A stretch of 64,000 bases of DNA from Treponema sp. (GTDB taxonomy: Bacteria > Spirochaetota > Spirochaetia > Treponematales > Treponemataceae): contig JAGAZO010000003.1 in the NCBI GenBank assembly GCA_017940005.1, forward strand, positions 1 to 64,000, in the 5' to 3' direction. Under the pieces are notes generated by a model. The model made no database searches. It saw nothing but the letters and a program-made list of their open reading frames with translations, and was not told where the DNA came from. The position numbers were made by a program, and so were the translations under genes. How positions within the stretch are numbered: the first letter of the stretch is position 1; each line of letters begins with the position of its first letter. Positions 18,324-28,332 of the stretch are shown here, in pieces.

Positions 18324-19793
18324 TTATTGTCCTTTACATGCCCAGTGCACCGCATTATACGCGCCGTTGTATACGCCTGCTTTGTCGTTCAACCGGATGT
18401 GCTTGATGTACATTTCAAGCAAGTCATCTGTGTGTATGAGCGTTTTCAGCGTTCGCCGCAAATCGACAGAGCTTTCAGTTTCTATTGTGCCATCTCCCAT
18501 TTCGCTGCCGCGTATTGCGCCCCATGCTTCGTGCTTGCCAACGCGCTGAATAAACAGCTTCGGTACAGGATAGAATGAGAGTTCGCTCGGCTTTGTTATC
18601 ATTATATCGCTCACGTGCAAAAGCAAATTTGTTAAATACACTGCCGCATAAAATTCACTGTGTAAAAAAATGTGGATGCCGTTCACCTCGCCGAGCTCTG
18701 CGTTGTGCACAAACTGCTTTGTTGTCTGCCAGTCTGTATGCATTGTGTATGCAATGCTATCCTTGTCAAGCTCTCGCTGCAATTCTTTCCATCGCCCTTT
18801 GTGGTCACCCATATTCACAAAAAACGCCGCTCTGTTTTCGAGCACTGCATCTTTGCACGTGCGGATTATGTCTGCAAACCGCTTTGCTTGTGCACCCGCT
18901 CCGCCCATCGTGAGCAAAAAGCGCCGCGCTTTTCCGTGTCTTATGCGCTCTTCGCGCCTGTCGCAGTCTCGTTCAATCGTGGAAACTATTTCGTAATCTA
19001 TGTAGTGTCCTGCTTCAAGCAGCGTGTCTGGCTCAAGACAGTTTGTGATTTCATAGCGCGTGTCCATAGACATGAGCGTGCGGTATCCCATGAACGCGGA
19101 CGGCGACTGCACGGTGTGACGGCTTCCCTCGACAAGCCAGAACGCCATGGGGTAATTGTCGGGAATGATGCTCACTACGTTTTTTATACCGCCCATCACT
19201 GCCGCATGTCCTATCCACGGATGCATTGAAAGAAGCGGAATGTCTTCGGGAAGAAGCTCCAATACTGGCACAAACAGTTTTGACAAAATGCGCTGGCTCA
19301 CGCATGCAGAGAGCGAGCGGCTTCCGACGGATGTTGCTTTTTCCCATACGTGCTTGTTGAACCATTTCCATTTTTGCGACACGCGCGAAAACACATCGTA
19401 CCAGTATTGCAAAAAGCGGATTGATTTTTGCGCCGTGCTTCCATCAAACGACATCAAATCAAGGAGATACGGCGTGTAGCCGAGGTAATGAGCTGCCGAC
19501 GCAATCGCGATTGCCATGCGCCAATGCCCGAATCCCATGCGGATTGTTCCTATGATAATTGCATTTTCTGATTGTATTTCCTGCACATTGCCGTCAGTTT
19601 TATTTTTGTCAACAATTGTGAGCATGCCAAAATCGTTGTATACTTCACCTGTAGCAATCGCGCCCGTCTCGATAGGTTTTTTGTCTCTGCCAAAAAGCAT
19701 GCGGCATAATTTGTATTGCATATTTGCCCATTGCGCGGCAGAGCGCGGCACGATATTTCCGAAAGGAGTTGTGTAATCTCTATTCATCTCCAT
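18324..19793 (-). CDS. GT-B-fold glycosyltransferase-like protein
   Basis: The 489-residue cytoplasmic protein has features of the GT-B fold seen in MurG/MGDG-synthase relatives: a glycine-rich N-terminal IRMGFGHWRMAIAIASAA, a middle LLTMGGAGAQAKRF that resembles the start of the nucleotide-sugar binding half, and DIMITKPSELSFYPVPKLFI near the end, where such enzymes bind the donor. The reading is inference; it may instead be a non-catalytic relative. The start codon lies 7 nt after a TACACT -10 box, which suggests a leaderless message; an alternative in-frame ATG is 6 bases on. Confidence 0.6.
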   Translation of the reverse strand: MEMNRDYTTPFGNIVPRSAAQWANMQYKLCRMLFGRDKKPIETGAIATGEVYNDFGMLTIVDKNKTDGNVQEIQSENAIIIGTIRMGFGHWRMAIAIASAAHYLGYTPYLLDLMSFDGSTAQKSIRFLQYWYDVFSRVSQKWKWFNKHVWEKATSVGSRSLSACVSQRILSKLFVPVLELLPEDIPLLSMHPWIGHAAVMGGIKNVVSIIPDNYPMAFWLVEGSRHTVQSPSAFMGYRTLMSMDTRYEITNCLEPDTLLEAGHYIDYEIVSTIERDCDRREERIRHGKARRFLLTMGGAGAQAKRFADIIRTCKDAVLENRAAFFVNMGDHKGRWKELQRELDKDSIAYTMHTDWQTTKQFVHNAELGEVNGIHIFLHSEFYAAVYLTNLLLHVSDIMITKPSELSFYPVPKLFIQRVGKHEAWGAIRGSEMGDGTIETESSVDLRRTLKTLIHTDDLLEMYIKHIRLNDKAGVYNGAYNAVHWACKGQ

Positions 19794-19800
19794 GAAAAGT

Positions 19801-19830
19801 AGTGTACTGTAAAACGGGCGCGCGATGCAA
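19801..19830 (-). promoter_or_regulatory. promoter of GT-B-like gene, predicted leaderless
   Basis: On the minus strand TTGCAT (19830-19825), an 18-bp spacer and TACACT (19806-19801) are followed by exactly 7 nt and then the ATG at 19793. Confidence 0.6.
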
Positions 19831-19921
19831 GAATGATTTGCACACAGTTCTTTGAGCGAGCTACTTGACGGTTGTGCTTATGTGTTGTGAGCGCAATAGC
19901 ATGGACGAATGTATCATTTTC

Positions 19922-19930
19922 TGCTATGAT
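19922..19930 (+). promoter_or_regulatory. extended -10 promoter of pyrG
   Basis: TGCTATGAT combines a TGN extension with TATGAT at 19925-19930, 24 bases before the pyrG ATG. The -35 region is poor. Confidence 0.45.
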
Positions 19931-19954
19931 GTATTCGTAAGCAGGATTTCACCA

Positions 19955-21562
19955 ATGACGAAATATATTTTCATTACTGGCGGCGTTGTTTCAGGGCTTG
20001 GTAAGGGGATCGCCGCCGCTTCTATCGGTCTTATCTTAAAAAGCCGCGGCTACAAAGTTGTCAATCAAAAATTCGATCCGTATTTAAATATCGATCCAGG
20101 CACGATGAATCCCATTCAACATGGCGAAGTGTTTGTCACCGATGACGGAGCGGAAACAGACTTGGACTTGGGGCATTACGAGCGTTTTACTGATGCAACG
20201 CTTTCTCAGTCATCAAACACAACAGCAGGGCGCGTGTACCTTGCAGTGCTCAACAAAGAGCGCGAAGGAGGCTATGGCGGCAGCACAGTACAAGTAATTC
20301 CAAATGTTACCGAAGAGATTTTACGTCGTATGCTCATTTCCACAGATGAAACAAAAGCAGACATAATCATTACGGAAATAGGCGGTACTGTTGGAGATAT
20401 TGAGTCTTTGCCGTTCATGGAGGCTATCCGCCAGATGAAGTATAAAGTTGGCGAAGAAAACTGTTGCTACATTCATTTGACACTTATACCATATATGAAA
20501 AAAGCGGAAGAACCCAAAACAAAGCCCACGCAGCATTCGGTAAAAGAATTGCAGGGGCTTGGCATTCAACCTAACATCATCATGTTGCGCACGGAAGAGC
20601 CTATAGATTCTGTGACGCGCGAAAAGCTCGCGTCGTTCTGCAACATAGAGATGAGTTATGTCATTCAAAATTTGAATGCAAAATCAATCTACGAAGTGCC
20701 ATTGCAGATGGAATACGAAGGTCTTGGCAACGCTGTATGCTCTGCGTTAGGACTTAAAAGCGTAAAGTCTAATTTAGACGAGTGGCAAAAAATGGTCAAC
20801 CGTTTCAACAATCCAAAGCAAAAAGTGACTATTGCGCTTGTTGGAAAATATGTTGAGCTGCACGACGCGTATCTTTCTGTTGTTGAGGCGCTCATTCACG
20901 GCGGCATTCACAACGAAGCGGAAGTGCTTATCGATTGGATAGACTCGGAAACGCTCACGAGCGAGCGGACTGCAGCAACGCGTTTAAAGCATGCAGACGG
21001 CATCATTGTACCGGGCGGCTTTGGCGACCGCGGCATAGAAGGCATGATTTTTGCTGCAAAGTACGCGCGGACGCACAATGTGCCGTATTTTGGCATCTGT
21101 CTCGGCATGCAGATTCTCGTCATTGAATACGCGCGCAATGTGCTCCATTTTGAAAACGCGAACTCATCGGAGATGGACAAAAACACGCCGTACCCGGTCA
21201 TCGATTTAATGAGCGACCAAAACGGCAAAATACTCGGCGGCACATTGCGGCTTGGCAAATATGAATGCAAAGTAGCGGCGGGAACGCTCACAGAAAAAGC
21301 GTACGGCACAAAAACGATTTGGGAGCGTCATCGCCATCGCTATGAGTTCAACAACAAGTATCGCAGCGATTTTCAACATGCGGGACTCATCATTGCCGGA
21401 GTAAATCCCGAGCGCGATTTAGTGGAAATTTGCGAAGTGGCAACGCACACATGGATGGTGGGCGTGCAGTTCCATCCTGAATTCAAAAGCCGTCCGAACA
21501 AAGCGGGACCGCTTTTCCGTGAATTTATTAAAGTCGCCGCGTCTGCAAAAAAGAAGAAATGA
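19955..21562 (+). CDS. pyrG: CTP synthase
   Basis: The 535-residue enzyme converts UTP to CTP with glutamine or ammonia. The N-terminal synthase domain begins with the signature [16 protein letters not shown] and continues with [13 protein letters not shown]. The C-terminal glutamine amidotransferase domain has the PGGFGDRG oxyanion strand, the nucleophile in FGICLGMQ, and the His/Glu in VQFHPEF. Length is typical. The start at 19955 is set by the conserved N-terminus and CAGGA at 19942-19946; the frame is open further upstream but that part is not conserved-looking. A GCCAG/CTGGC hairpin follows the stop. Confidence 0.98.
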   Translation: MTKYIFITGGVVSGLGKGIAAASIGLILKSRGYKVVNQKFDPYLNIDPGTMNPIQHGEVFVTDDGAETDLDLGHYERFTDATLSQSSNTTAGRVYLAVLNKEREGGYGGSTVQVIPNVTEEILRRMLISTDETKADIIITEIGGTVGDIESLPFMEAIRQMKYKVGEENCCYIHLTLIPYMKKAEEPKTKPTQHSVKELQGLGIQPNIIMLRTEEPIDSVTREKLASFCNIEMSYVIQNLNAKSIYEVPLQMEYEGLGNAVCSALGLKSVKSNLDEWQKMVNRFNNPKQKVTIALVGKYVELHDAYLSVVEALIHGGIHNEAEVLIDWIDSETLTSERTAATRLKHADGIIVPGGFGDRGIEGMIFAAKYARTHNVPYFGICLGMQILVIEYARNVLHFENANSSEMDKNTPYPVIDLMSDQNGKILGGTLRLGKYECKVAAGTLTEKAYGTKTIWERHRHRYEFNNKYRSDFQHAGLIIAGVNPERDLVEICEVATHTWMVGVQFHPEFKSRPNKAGPLFREFIKVAASAKKKK

Positions 21563-21681
21563 ATTGCATGCGCCAGGCACGATGCTGGCTATTTTGAAAC
21601 TCGCACTTCGCTGCTTGTGCATAGCGGGCGCATTTGCTCATGCAATGCAGCATCTCACAGTGGGCTAGCATAGAGCAAGTG

Positions 21682-22851
21682 CTACAGTGGATAAAATTCA
21701 AAGCCCGCAGTGCGCAGCGTGTCGCCAATAGATGAATCTGTTTCGTCAATCAATACAAGGTAGTATGTTGTGCCGCTTGCACGCGTTTCGGAAGTGATAT
21801 ACGCGCTGAATCCTTTTTCTTTGAGCGTGGCAACAAGTTTATCTGCGTTTGCCTTTTCGCGAAACAGCCCAAGCTGCAGCGTGCGCTTTTGCAAAGAGCC
21901 ATTTGCTTGCTGCGACGTGCGTTGTTCAGCATTTGACTGCGCACCAGATGACGTGCTTGCCGCTGATGCCGCGCCTGTTTGCTCCTGTGCCATCGATGTT
22001 CCGTTTTCCGCTATCTCTACACGCGAATCGACTTTAGGAACTGTCGCTTCATTGCGTGGCAAAAAATACCAAAATGGGGCTGGAAGCAGCTGCACGTCGC
22101 CTTGTACAATGCCTGTCTCGAGCGACGACGGAAAATCTTTTTTTAACAATTCTGCCCACGCCGTCTCTCCAGTGATATACCACAGCGTCAAAAGCACAGA
22201 AGGCTTTACGCTTTTCATTGAGCCAAGCGATGCATATGCTTTGAGCATGACAACGCTTTCATCTAAATCTGCGCTCACGTTTGCGCGGCACAACTGGCTC
22301 CACAACGCGTACAGCTTTATATGCGCTTGAATTGTTTCGTCGCTCGTATTGCGCACAGCAGAGTTCAAGTAGCTGTCCGCAGTCGTGTAGTTGCCCGTGC
22401 TGAGCGCGCACCGCACTGCATCGAGCACAAGCTGCTCGCTTGATTTTTTTTGCATGCCCGCTGCATCTCCCGCGCTTATTGCGGCAGCAGCAGCATATGA
22501 TTTTCTGGCATCGTCAAAGCGCGCCATGTGTTCTTGCAGCGAGCCGAGAAACGCATAGAGCGCGCGCTTTTCCTGCGGCGCAGAAATTGCACCAATGCAC
22601 GCTGCAATATAAGCAGCTGACTCCTCTGCGCTTTCTTTTTTCGCAGCCTCGTTTATTACTTCCCGTGCAGTACGAGCTTGCGGTGCGGCATTGCCGCTGT
22701 CAAAAGCGCTTTGATTTTTGTCAGCAGTTTGCGCCGCAATCCCATGAACGCCGCCGTCAGAAGCATTCCGATTCGCACCGGCTGTTTGCGCCGCAGCGGA
22801 ACATGCAAACACGAAAATTAATAAAATTGAAACACTGTACGCGCGCTTCAT
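21682..22851 (-). CDS. exported protein with C-terminal SPOR domain
   Basis: The 389-residue protein has a signal peptide (SILLIFVFACSAAAQ). A middle region looks helical and repeat-like (AYAALGSL..., TTADSYLNSAVR), possibly TPR-like. The last ~70 residues (LQLGLFREKANADKLVATL ... TYYLVLIDE) form a SPOR domain, which binds denuded glycan strands of peptidoglycan at division sites. A polar A/S/Q-rich linker (about residues 285-320) joins them. The ATG overlaps the stop of the upstream LapA-like gene as ATGA, so translation is coupled. Confidence 0.85.
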   Translation of the reverse strand: MKRAYSVSILLIFVFACSAAAQTAGANRNASDGGVHGIAAQTADKNQSAFDSGNAAPQARTAREVINEAAKKESAEESAAYIAACIGAISAPQEKRALYAFLGSLQEHMARFDDARKSYAAAAAISAGDAAGMQKKSSEQLVLDAVRCALSTGNYTTADSYLNSAVRNTSDETIQAHIKLYALWSQLCRANVSADLDESVVMLKAYASLGSMKSVKPSVLLTLWYITGETAWAELLKKDFPSSLETGIVQGDVQLLPAPFWYFLPRNEATVPKVDSRVEIAENGTSMAQEQTGAASAASTSSGAQSNAEQRTSQQANGSLQKRTLQLGLFREKANADKLVATLKEKGFSAYITSETRASGTTYYLVLIDETDSSIGDTLRTAGFEFYPL

Positions 22852-23177
22852 TTTTTTTCTTGATGCCCTTCCTGATTTTTTGCATCGTCATGCTTTACAG
22901 CATCTTTTTCAGCTTCGCTTGCTTTTTTGAGCGCATCTTTTTCTGCGCGCGCTTTTATCTTCGAGATTTTTTTTGCGGCAATGCTCTTGCCTTTGCCGAA
23001 CGAAAACGGCAGCGCGACGATTACTCCTGCGACAAACGACACGATGATTGTGATGAACACAGGCACGCTTTCAAATGTGTGAAAAATCACATTGACGTTG
23101 CATGTGTTGCCAATATTGAATCCAGTGAATACCGCAATAAGAATTGCGATTACAATAAAAATTATTAAACTGATCAT
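22848..23177 (-). CDS. LapA-domain membrane protein
   Basis: The 109-residue protein has two transmembrane helices (SLIIFIVIAILIAVFTGF and VFITIIVSFVAGVIVALPF) with a short loop and a charged K/E/D-rich cytoplasmic tail, the layout of the LapA (DUF1049) family linked in E. coli to LPS assembly. The start at 23177 has GAGG upstream; in-frame ATGs further up lack sites. It overlaps the downstream SPOR gene by 4 bases. Its exact role in a spirochaete, which may lack LPS, is unclear. Confidence 0.8.
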   Translation of the reverse strand: MISLIIFIVIAILIAVFTGFNIGNTCNVNVIFHTFESVPVFITIIVSFVAGVIVALPFSFGKGKSIAAKKISKIKARAEKDALKKASEAEKDAVKHDDAKNQEGHQEKK

Positions 23178-23377
23178 TGAATGCCTCGCATTATCTGCAT
23201 AATTATAAAACAATTTTACTTTAAAACAGATACTTTTGCAATTATATGCAATATGTTGCTTTTTATACAAAGCGGTCAATTATTATTAATTTTTTTCGGA
23301 ACAGACTATTTGGCAAGATTGCCTGCGGGGTTCAGTGCCGCACAGTCTCTTTTCCGTATCGGGCTAGGCTGCATCGT

Positions 23378-24646
23378 TTACTTGCGTTGCTTTGCCACAG
23401 CTTCAATTACGCGCGCTGCTTCATGTGCTCCACCTGACTGCCTAAAACTCTCTCCGATTTTACGCGCGTTCTCTTTATACGATTTGCTTGCAAGTACTGT
23501 TTCTATTGCATTCCGTATGGTGCGCGCTGTATTGCGTTTTAAAAATATGCCTGCACCGAGTTGTGCAATCCTGTTTGCAACGCCATTCTGTTCTGTTGTT
23601 TGCGGAAAGAGCACGAGCGGCACGCCAAAGTACAAGCTTTCGTTTGCGCTGTTCATGCCGCAGTGCGAAAGAAACATGTCAGCTTTTTCAAGCACAGCGA
23701 TTTGGTCAACGCTCATCTCTATGTCAAAATGTGCTGACGAAGACGGCGTGTCACCCAGCTGGCGCACAGCGCTACTCGAGTGTTGCAGAATGTTATTTTG
23801 TCGTGAGATTGCAAGTTGTTGCTGCGCGGCGTGCTGCTGCAACGCGATAATGTCCGTTTGTTTGCCGCAAGACATGATAACGTGAATGTTGCTTTTGCAA
23901 AGCGCATCTATACAGTTTTTGTAAAAGCCAGTATGTAACGTGTCTACTGTGCCAAGCGAAATATATACAAGTTTTTCTCGCTTCTTTTCAATTTTTTCAG
24001 TCCGTGTGCGGAGCACCGGTCCCACAAAGTGATACGCGCTCGAAAACGAATCTGCACACGGCTGAAATAGTTTTGATGTGTATACAACCGTGTTGGTATC
24101 ATTTGTGTTCTGCACTATGTCAAAAATCGTATGCGCCTCATAACCTTTTTTGCGAAGCGGTGCAAGGATTGCTGTTGTTTTGGGTACATCGAACAATATT
24201 TTTATCATGTTGCAAAAAGACGGTTTCATAATTGCGCTAGATTTGCTGTTGAACGCAAATGTCGTTGTGGAAGAAACAAATGGAATGTGCAATTTATGTG
24301 CGATGAGCTTGCCCCAGTACGCAACAGAATCTGCGACAATGCAGTCGGGCGCAAGTTCGCTCATGTCGCGCATGAGCTGCTCGTCCATAGCAAGCGTTGC
24401 GCGCACAATCAACTCTGTTGAAAAGCGCATGTCTTTTGCAACGCGCGCGGCATCACTTTGCTTTATGCCCACATCGTAACCGTCGCAGCTTATAAAATGC
24501 GCACCAGTTGCTTCAATGCGCGCTTTGAATTCATCAAAACTGTAGTAATGCACATTGTTGCCGCGTTGCACAAGTTCAGCGACGACACCGAGCGTCGGAT
24601 TCGTGTGACCGTATGCGGGAATGTTAAAAAATACAATTGTTGCCAT
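23378..24646 (-). CDS. UGT/MGT-like glycosyltransferase (GT1)
   Basis: The 422-residue protein begins with ATIVFFNIPAYGHTNPTLGVVAEL, the N-terminal signature of macrolide/UDP-glucuronosyl-type GT1 enzymes. The C-terminal half has YISLGTVDT, DMFLSHCGMNSANESLYFGVPLVLFP and EQNGVANRI, which match the donor-binding region with its conserved HCG and E...N pattern. Such enzymes transfer a sugar to a small acceptor; the acceptor here is unknown. It starts 2 bases after the AbrB-like gene, whose end carries its ribosome site (GGAGAAT), so the two form an operon. Confidence 0.88.
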   Translation of the reverse strand: MATIVFFNIPAYGHTNPTLGVVAELVQRGNNVHYYSFDEFKARIEATGAHFISCDGYDVGIKQSDAARVAKDMRFSTELIVRATLAMDEQLMRDMSELAPDCIVADSVAYWGKLIAHKLHIPFVSSTTTFAFNSKSSAIMKPSFCNMIKILFDVPKTTAILAPLRKKGYEAHTIFDIVQNTNDTNTVVYTSKLFQPCADSFSSAYHFVGPVLRTRTEKIEKKREKLVYISLGTVDTLHTGFYKNCIDALCKSNIHVIMSCGKQTDIIALQQHAAQQQLAISRQNNILQHSSSAVRQLGDTPSSSAHFDIEMSVDQIAVLEKADMFLSHCGMNSANESLYFGVPLVLFPQTTEQNGVANRIAQLGAGIFLKRNTARTIRNAIETVLASKSYKENARKIGESFRQSGGAHEAARVIEAVAKQRK

Positions 24647-24648
24647 AG

Positions 24649-24849
24649 CTATTCTCCAAAAATTTTTGAGAAATATTTTTGAAACGATGCTTTTGGCGGA
24701 ATCGCGATGCCGCGCTTTTTATCTGCAAGCATTATAAGCGTATCGCCAGCTTGTATGTTGAACATAGCGCGCGCTTCTTTTGGAATGACGATTTGCCCTT
24801 TTGTGCCTACTGTAACAGTTGCGGCAAATTTTCCATTTCGTTCCTTCAC
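24649..24849 (-). CDS. AbrB/MazE-type (SpoVT-AbrB) DNA-binding protein
   Basis: The 66-residue protein has the swapped-hairpin AbrB core: ATVTVGTKGQIVIPKEARAMF followed by GDTLIMLADKKRGIAI. The GTG at 24849 is chosen, since AGGAG lies 7 bases upstream and the nearby ATG is in another frame. Such proteins are dimeric repressors, or antitoxins when a PIN or MazF partner follows; here the partner is a glycosyltransferase, so a transcriptional role is more likely. A perfect 12-bp inverted repeat at 24862-24892 next to the start is a strong candidate for an autoregulatory operator. Confidence 0.88.
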   Translation of the reverse strand: MKERNGKFAATVTVGTKGQIVIPKEARAMFNIQAGDTLIMLADKKRGIAIPPKASFQKYFSKIFGE

Positions 24850-24861
24850 TGCTCATCTCCT

Positions 24862-24892
24862 AAAGTATGATTTTTCATACAAATCATACTTT
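24862..24892. promoter_or_regulatory. operator-like palindrome upstream of AbrB-like gene
   Basis: AAAGTATGATTT (24862-24873) and AAATCATACTTT (24881-24892) are perfect inverted repeats with a 7-base spacer. The right arm includes candidate promoter elements for the minus-strand operon. Its place just before the AbrB-like gene suggests self-repression. Confidence 0.6.
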
Positions 24893-24989
24893 GTCACTAT
24901 GCGTGTGTCAAGCATACTACATCGCTGTTATGCAACGCTTATGTCGTATGCCGTGTGGAATGCGCGTTTGCATATGCCGCGTACAATAT

Positions 24990-26372
24990 TTACAATGGTG
25001 CGAGCAGTTCCCCTCTGAATGTTTGACCGCGCAGCTCTGTAAGCTTTACTGTAACGAATGTGCCGATGCGCGATTTTTCTGCTTTGAATGCAACTCGCTC
25101 GTCTTGCTGCGTGCGCGCGAGCAGTTCTGTTGTGTCATCACGGCTCACCGATTCCACAAGCGCTTTCACTGTTGTGCCCACGCGCTTTTGCATTTCTTCT
25201 GCGGTGATTGCAAGTTGCATATCTATGATTTTTTGCAACCGTGCTTTTTTTATTGCGAGCGGCACTTGCTCCGCCATATTGCAAGCAGGCGTTCCCTCAC
25301 GCGGATTGTAATAATACATGAATGCGTTTTCGTAGCGCACCTGCTCTATGAGCGACTGCACCTGCGCAAAATCCTCGTCTGTTTCGCCGGGAAAGCCGAG
25401 CATGATGTCCGTGGTAAGCGACACATCTCGTATGCGCTTTCTAATTTTTTCGACAAGCGACAGATACTGCTCGCGCGTGTAGCGTCTGTTCATCGCTTGC
25501 AAGATGCGGCTTGAGCCGTGTTGCACTGGCAAATGTATATGATGACAAATCACGTCGCTGTGCGCAATCACATCGATGACGCTGTCGCTCAAATCTTTTG
25601 GATGGCTTGAAACGAATCGTACCCACTCTATAGAGGAGCGTGTCTTTGCAAGATGGTTTTCTATGCATGAAAGGAGCAACGCAAAATCAGTTTCGCCGTC
25701 GCTGTATGAGTTTACGTTTTGTCCGAGCAGCGTAATCTCTTTTACGCCGTATGATGAAAGCGCATCGAGTTCTGCAAGCACTTCATTTGCGGGACGTGAA
25801 ACTTCTCTGCCGCGCACATGCGGTACAATGCAGAATGTGCAGAAGTTGTTGCAACCATGCATAATAGGGACGAATGTTGAAAACGCGCCTGGCTCTGCGG
25901 AAATAGGCGCAAATACATATGCAGGGGCATCGTCGAGTGCTTCCACTTTTGTGCCTTTTTCCACCGCCGTAATAATTTCGCCAAAGTATTTTTTTGCAAA
26001 AGTGCCCACAACGTAATCGATGCACGGATAATCATCTTTGAGCGATTTTAACAATCGTTCCGCCATGCAACCGGTAACCACAAGCGTAAGCGGCTTTGCG
26101 CCGTCTTGCACATGCGCCACTGCTTTTTCAAGCGTCTTTGATTTTGCGCCGTTCTCTTTTGCGCGCACCGCTTTAAGTCCCGCATACCAACCGAGCCTTC
26201 CAAACACGCGATTTTCCGCAGTGGCGCGCACTGAACACGTGTTTATGACAGCGATGTCTGCAACTTGCGCATCGTCCGCTTTTTTCCAGCCGCGCGCAAT
26301 AAAAAGCTGCTCTATGGATGCAGACTCTGCAACATTCATCTGGCAGCCGTATGTTTCAAAAAAGTACGTCAT
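24990..26372 (-). CDS. miaB: tRNA-2-methylthio-N6-dimethylallyladenosine synthase
   Basis: The 460-residue enzyme adds a methylthio group to i6A37 of tRNAs. It has the UPF0004 N-terminal domain with cysteines in FETYGCQMN, NTCSVRATAENRVFGR and VTGCMAER (first cluster), the radical-SAM motif CTFC in HGCNNFCTFCIVPHVRGRE, and a TRAM-like end (FVTVKLTELRGQTFRGEL). The start at 26372 follows AAGGA in the folE2 end; two bases separate them, so the genes are coupled. Alternative MTTases (RimO, MtaB) fit the N-terminal wording less well. Confidence 0.95.
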   Translation of the reverse strand: MTYFFETYGCQMNVAESASIEQLFIARGWKKADDAQVADIAVINTCSVRATAENRVFGRLGWYAGLKAVRAKENGAKSKTLEKAVAHVQDGAKPLTLVVTGCMAERLLKSLKDDYPCIDYVVGTFAKKYFGEIITAVEKGTKVEALDDAPAYVFAPISAEPGAFSTFVPIMHGCNNFCTFCIVPHVRGREVSRPANEVLAELDALSSYGVKEITLLGQNVNSYSDGETDFALLLSCIENHLAKTRSSIEWVRFVSSHPKDLSDSVIDVIAHSDVICHHIHLPVQHGSSRILQAMNRRYTREQYLSLVEKIRKRIRDVSLTTDIMLGFPGETDEDFAQVQSLIEQVRYENAFMYYYNPREGTPACNMAEQVPLAIKKARLQKIIDMQLAITAEEMQKRVGTTVKALVESVSRDDTTELLARTQQDERVAFKAEKSRIGTFVTVKLTELRGQTFRGELLAPL

Positions 26373-26374
26373 TA

Positions 26375-27304
26375 TTATTCCTTGAAAATTTCCTGCGGCA
26401 GTTTTCCATACTCCGCGCATGCATATGCGTTGTGATTGTGAATGCTCTCGTAGTTTTCTGCCTCAACAAAAAAATACGCAAATGGTGTTGCGACGGGAAA
26501 CGAACGCAGTGCAAGGTACACTTCGCGCACAACATCCTCCACAAAACGCGGATTGTCATATGCATGCTCTGTCACGTATTTTTCGTCTTCGCGCTTAAGA
26601 CCGCTATACAGTCCACTCGATGCGCACGATTCAATCGCAGCAATTACGTCTTCAATCCAAAAAAAATCTGAGTACAAAAGTTTTACGCGCACAATGCCGC
26701 GCTGATTGTGCGCGCCGTATTCGCTTATGGCTTTTGAGCACGGACACACTGTAGCGACAGGCACTGCAACTGAAATAAAAAAAATGCGCTCGTCTTTGCC
26801 AACGCTCCCTTCATACGAGCATAGGTAGCTCATCATGCCGGATGTAGCAGTAACAGGCGCGCGCTTTTCCATAAAAAATGGAAACGTGATTTTTCCATAT
26901 GCGTGCTCGGCAAAAAGTTTTTCGCGCGTTTCGTCGAGCATGGCAAGAAAGTGATTCATTGCAATGTTACGGTAGTGCTTATGAAAAATTTCTACAAAGC
27001 GGCTCATGTGCGTACCTTTGTAGTTGTGTGGCAAATTGACAAATAAATCGACAACGGCAGTTGTATTTTGCGTCTTGTTGATTTTGTCGAGCACAGTCAC
27101 AGGATAGCGCAATCCGCGCACGCCTACTTTTTGCAGCGGCACTTTTCGCGCGTCATGCTCGCTTTGAATGTCGCGGAGATTTTTTTGCGGCGCGCTTTCA
27201 GTGTGCGCTGTGCTGTCAGTCGTTGCCGTGCCGTGCGCTGTGTTGGCAGCCGTTGCAGCATCCGCGCTGTGCGCCGTGCGCTTTTTCTCGTCGAGTAGCT
27301 TCAT
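26375..27304 (-). CDS. folE2: GTP cyclohydrolase FolE2 (type IB)
   Basis: The 309-residue enzyme converts GTP to dihydroneopterin triphosphate, the first step of folate and of queuosine synthesis. FolE2-type motifs include [52 protein letters not shown] and the late [10 protein letters not shown]; the Cys in PCSKAIS is the family's metal ligand region. The N-terminal ~35 residues are an A/T/H-rich low-complexity extension not needed by the fold. The ATG overlaps the folD stop (ATGA), and miaB follows directly: a folD-folE2-miaB operon mixing one-carbon metabolism and tRNA modification. Confidence 0.95.
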   Translation of the reverse strand: MKLLDEKKRTAHSADAATAANTAHGTATTDSTAHTESAPQKNLRDIQSEHDARKVPLQKVGVRGLRYPVTVLDKINKTQNTTAVVDLFVNLPHNYKGTHMSRFVEIFHKHYRNIAMNHFLAMLDETREKLFAEHAYGKITFPFFMEKRAPVTATSGMMSYLCSYEGSVGKDERIFFISVAVPVATVCPCSKAISEYGAHNQRGIVRVKLLYSDFFWIEDVIAAIESCASSGLYSGLKREDEKYVTEHAYDNPRFVEDVVREVYLALRSFPVATPFAYFFVEAENYESIHNHNAYACAEYGKLPQEIFKE

Positions 27305-28227
27305 GCGTGCGCTCCATGTGTCGCAGCGTTACCGTTTTCATGCGTCTCATTCTGCGCGCTGCACCGTTCTGCTGCTTCAAGCGTGTTTTGCATAAGCATG
27401 GCAATCGTCATGGGACCAACGCCGCCAGGTACTGGTGTGATGAACGATGCAACTTCTTTCACGTTTTCAAAATCAACATCGCCAACCAATCGGTAGCCGC
27501 TTTTTTTCGAGCTATCAGGAATCCTGTTTACACCAACATCTATGACGCACGCGCCGCGTTTTATCATGTCTGTAGTAATTGCATGCGGTTTTCCAACAGC
27601 AGCAATCACAATGTCAGCGCGTCGTGTAATGTCTGCAAGATTTTTTGTTCCTGTGTGGCAGAGTGTCACTGTCGCGTTGCAATTTTTCCGCGCAAGCAAA
27701 AGCGCTGTAGGTTTTCCGACAATGTTTGACCGCCCGATGACAACAGCGTTTGCGCCATCAGTTTGCACATGCGTTCGTTTTAACAACTCGATGATGCCGT
27801 GCGGCGTGCACGGAAGCGGCGCGTCATTTCCAATCATAAGGTTGCCCGCGTTTATGGGGTGAAATCCGTCAACATCCTTTTTGCTTGCAATCATCAATAT
27901 GATTTTTTGCTCATCGATATGCGCGGGAAGCGGCAACTGCACAAGTATGCCGTGCACGCTGCTGTCGTTATTGAGCTTATCGATAACTGAAAGCAGTTCC
28001 TGCTCGCTCGTGCTCTCTGGCATGTGCAGCGATTTATCGAGCATTCCCGCTTCTGCAAGCGCTTTTTGTTTTGCCGTCACATACGAAACGCTTGCAGGAT
28101 TGTCGCCCACGAGAATCACCGCAAGGCACGGTGTTGTGCCTCGCTCCTTTGCTTTGCGCACGCGCTCTGCTACTTCTGCACGAATGTCTGCGGCAATCTG
28201 TTTTCCGTCTATAATTACTGCACTCAT
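27301..28227 (-). CDS. folD: methylene-THF dehydrogenase / methenyl-THF cyclohydrolase
   Basis: The 308-residue bifunctional enzyme interconverts 5,10-methylene- and 10-formyl-tetrahydrofolate. Signatures seen are [20 protein letters not shown] with the catalytic Lys, [31 protein letters not shown] and the C-terminal [16 protein letters not shown]. Length is normal apart from a short H/A-rich tail. It heads the minus-strand operon with folE2, which it overlaps by 4 bases. Confidence 0.98.
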   Translation of the reverse strand: MSAVIIDGKQIAADIRAEVAERVRKAKERGTTPCLAVILVGDNPASVSYVTAKQKALAEAGMLDKSLHMPESTSEQELLSVIDKLNNDSSVHGILVQLPLPAHIDEQKIILMIASKKDVDGFHPINAGNLMIGNDAPLPCTPHGIIELLKRTHVQTDGANAVVIGRSNIVGKPTALLLARKNCNATVTLCHTGTKNLADITRRADIVIAAVGKPHAITTDMIKRGACVIDVGVNRIPDSSKKSGYRLVGDVDFENVKEVASFITPVPGGVGPMTIAMLMQNTLEAAERCSAQNETHENGNAATHGAHA

Positions 28228-28259
28228 GTAACCTGCATCGTCCTAAAATCGTTTCATTA

Positions 28260-28288
28260 TTGATAAAACGTATTGAAAAAGGTATAAT
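28260..28288 (+). promoter_or_regulatory. promoter of the 28333 gene
   Basis: TTGATA (28260-28265), a 17-bp spacer and perfect TATAAT (28283-28288). The leader would be about 38 nt and contains GAGGA before the ATG. Confidence 0.75.
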
Positions 28289-28332
28289 TGCAAGTATATC
28301 TTTTTTTTGCTGTATTAGCAATGCGAGGAACA

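Noticed and set aside
22440-23168. 242-residue plus-strand frame opposite the SPOR and LapA-like genes
   Set aside because: Composition is rich in Cys, His and Arg as expected for an antisense shadow; no start site or domain is seen.
24649-24849. AbrB-like protein as antitoxin of a classical toxin-antitoxin pair
   Set aside because: The coupled downstream gene is a GT1 glycosyltransferase, and no PIN, MazF or similar toxin frame lies nearby.
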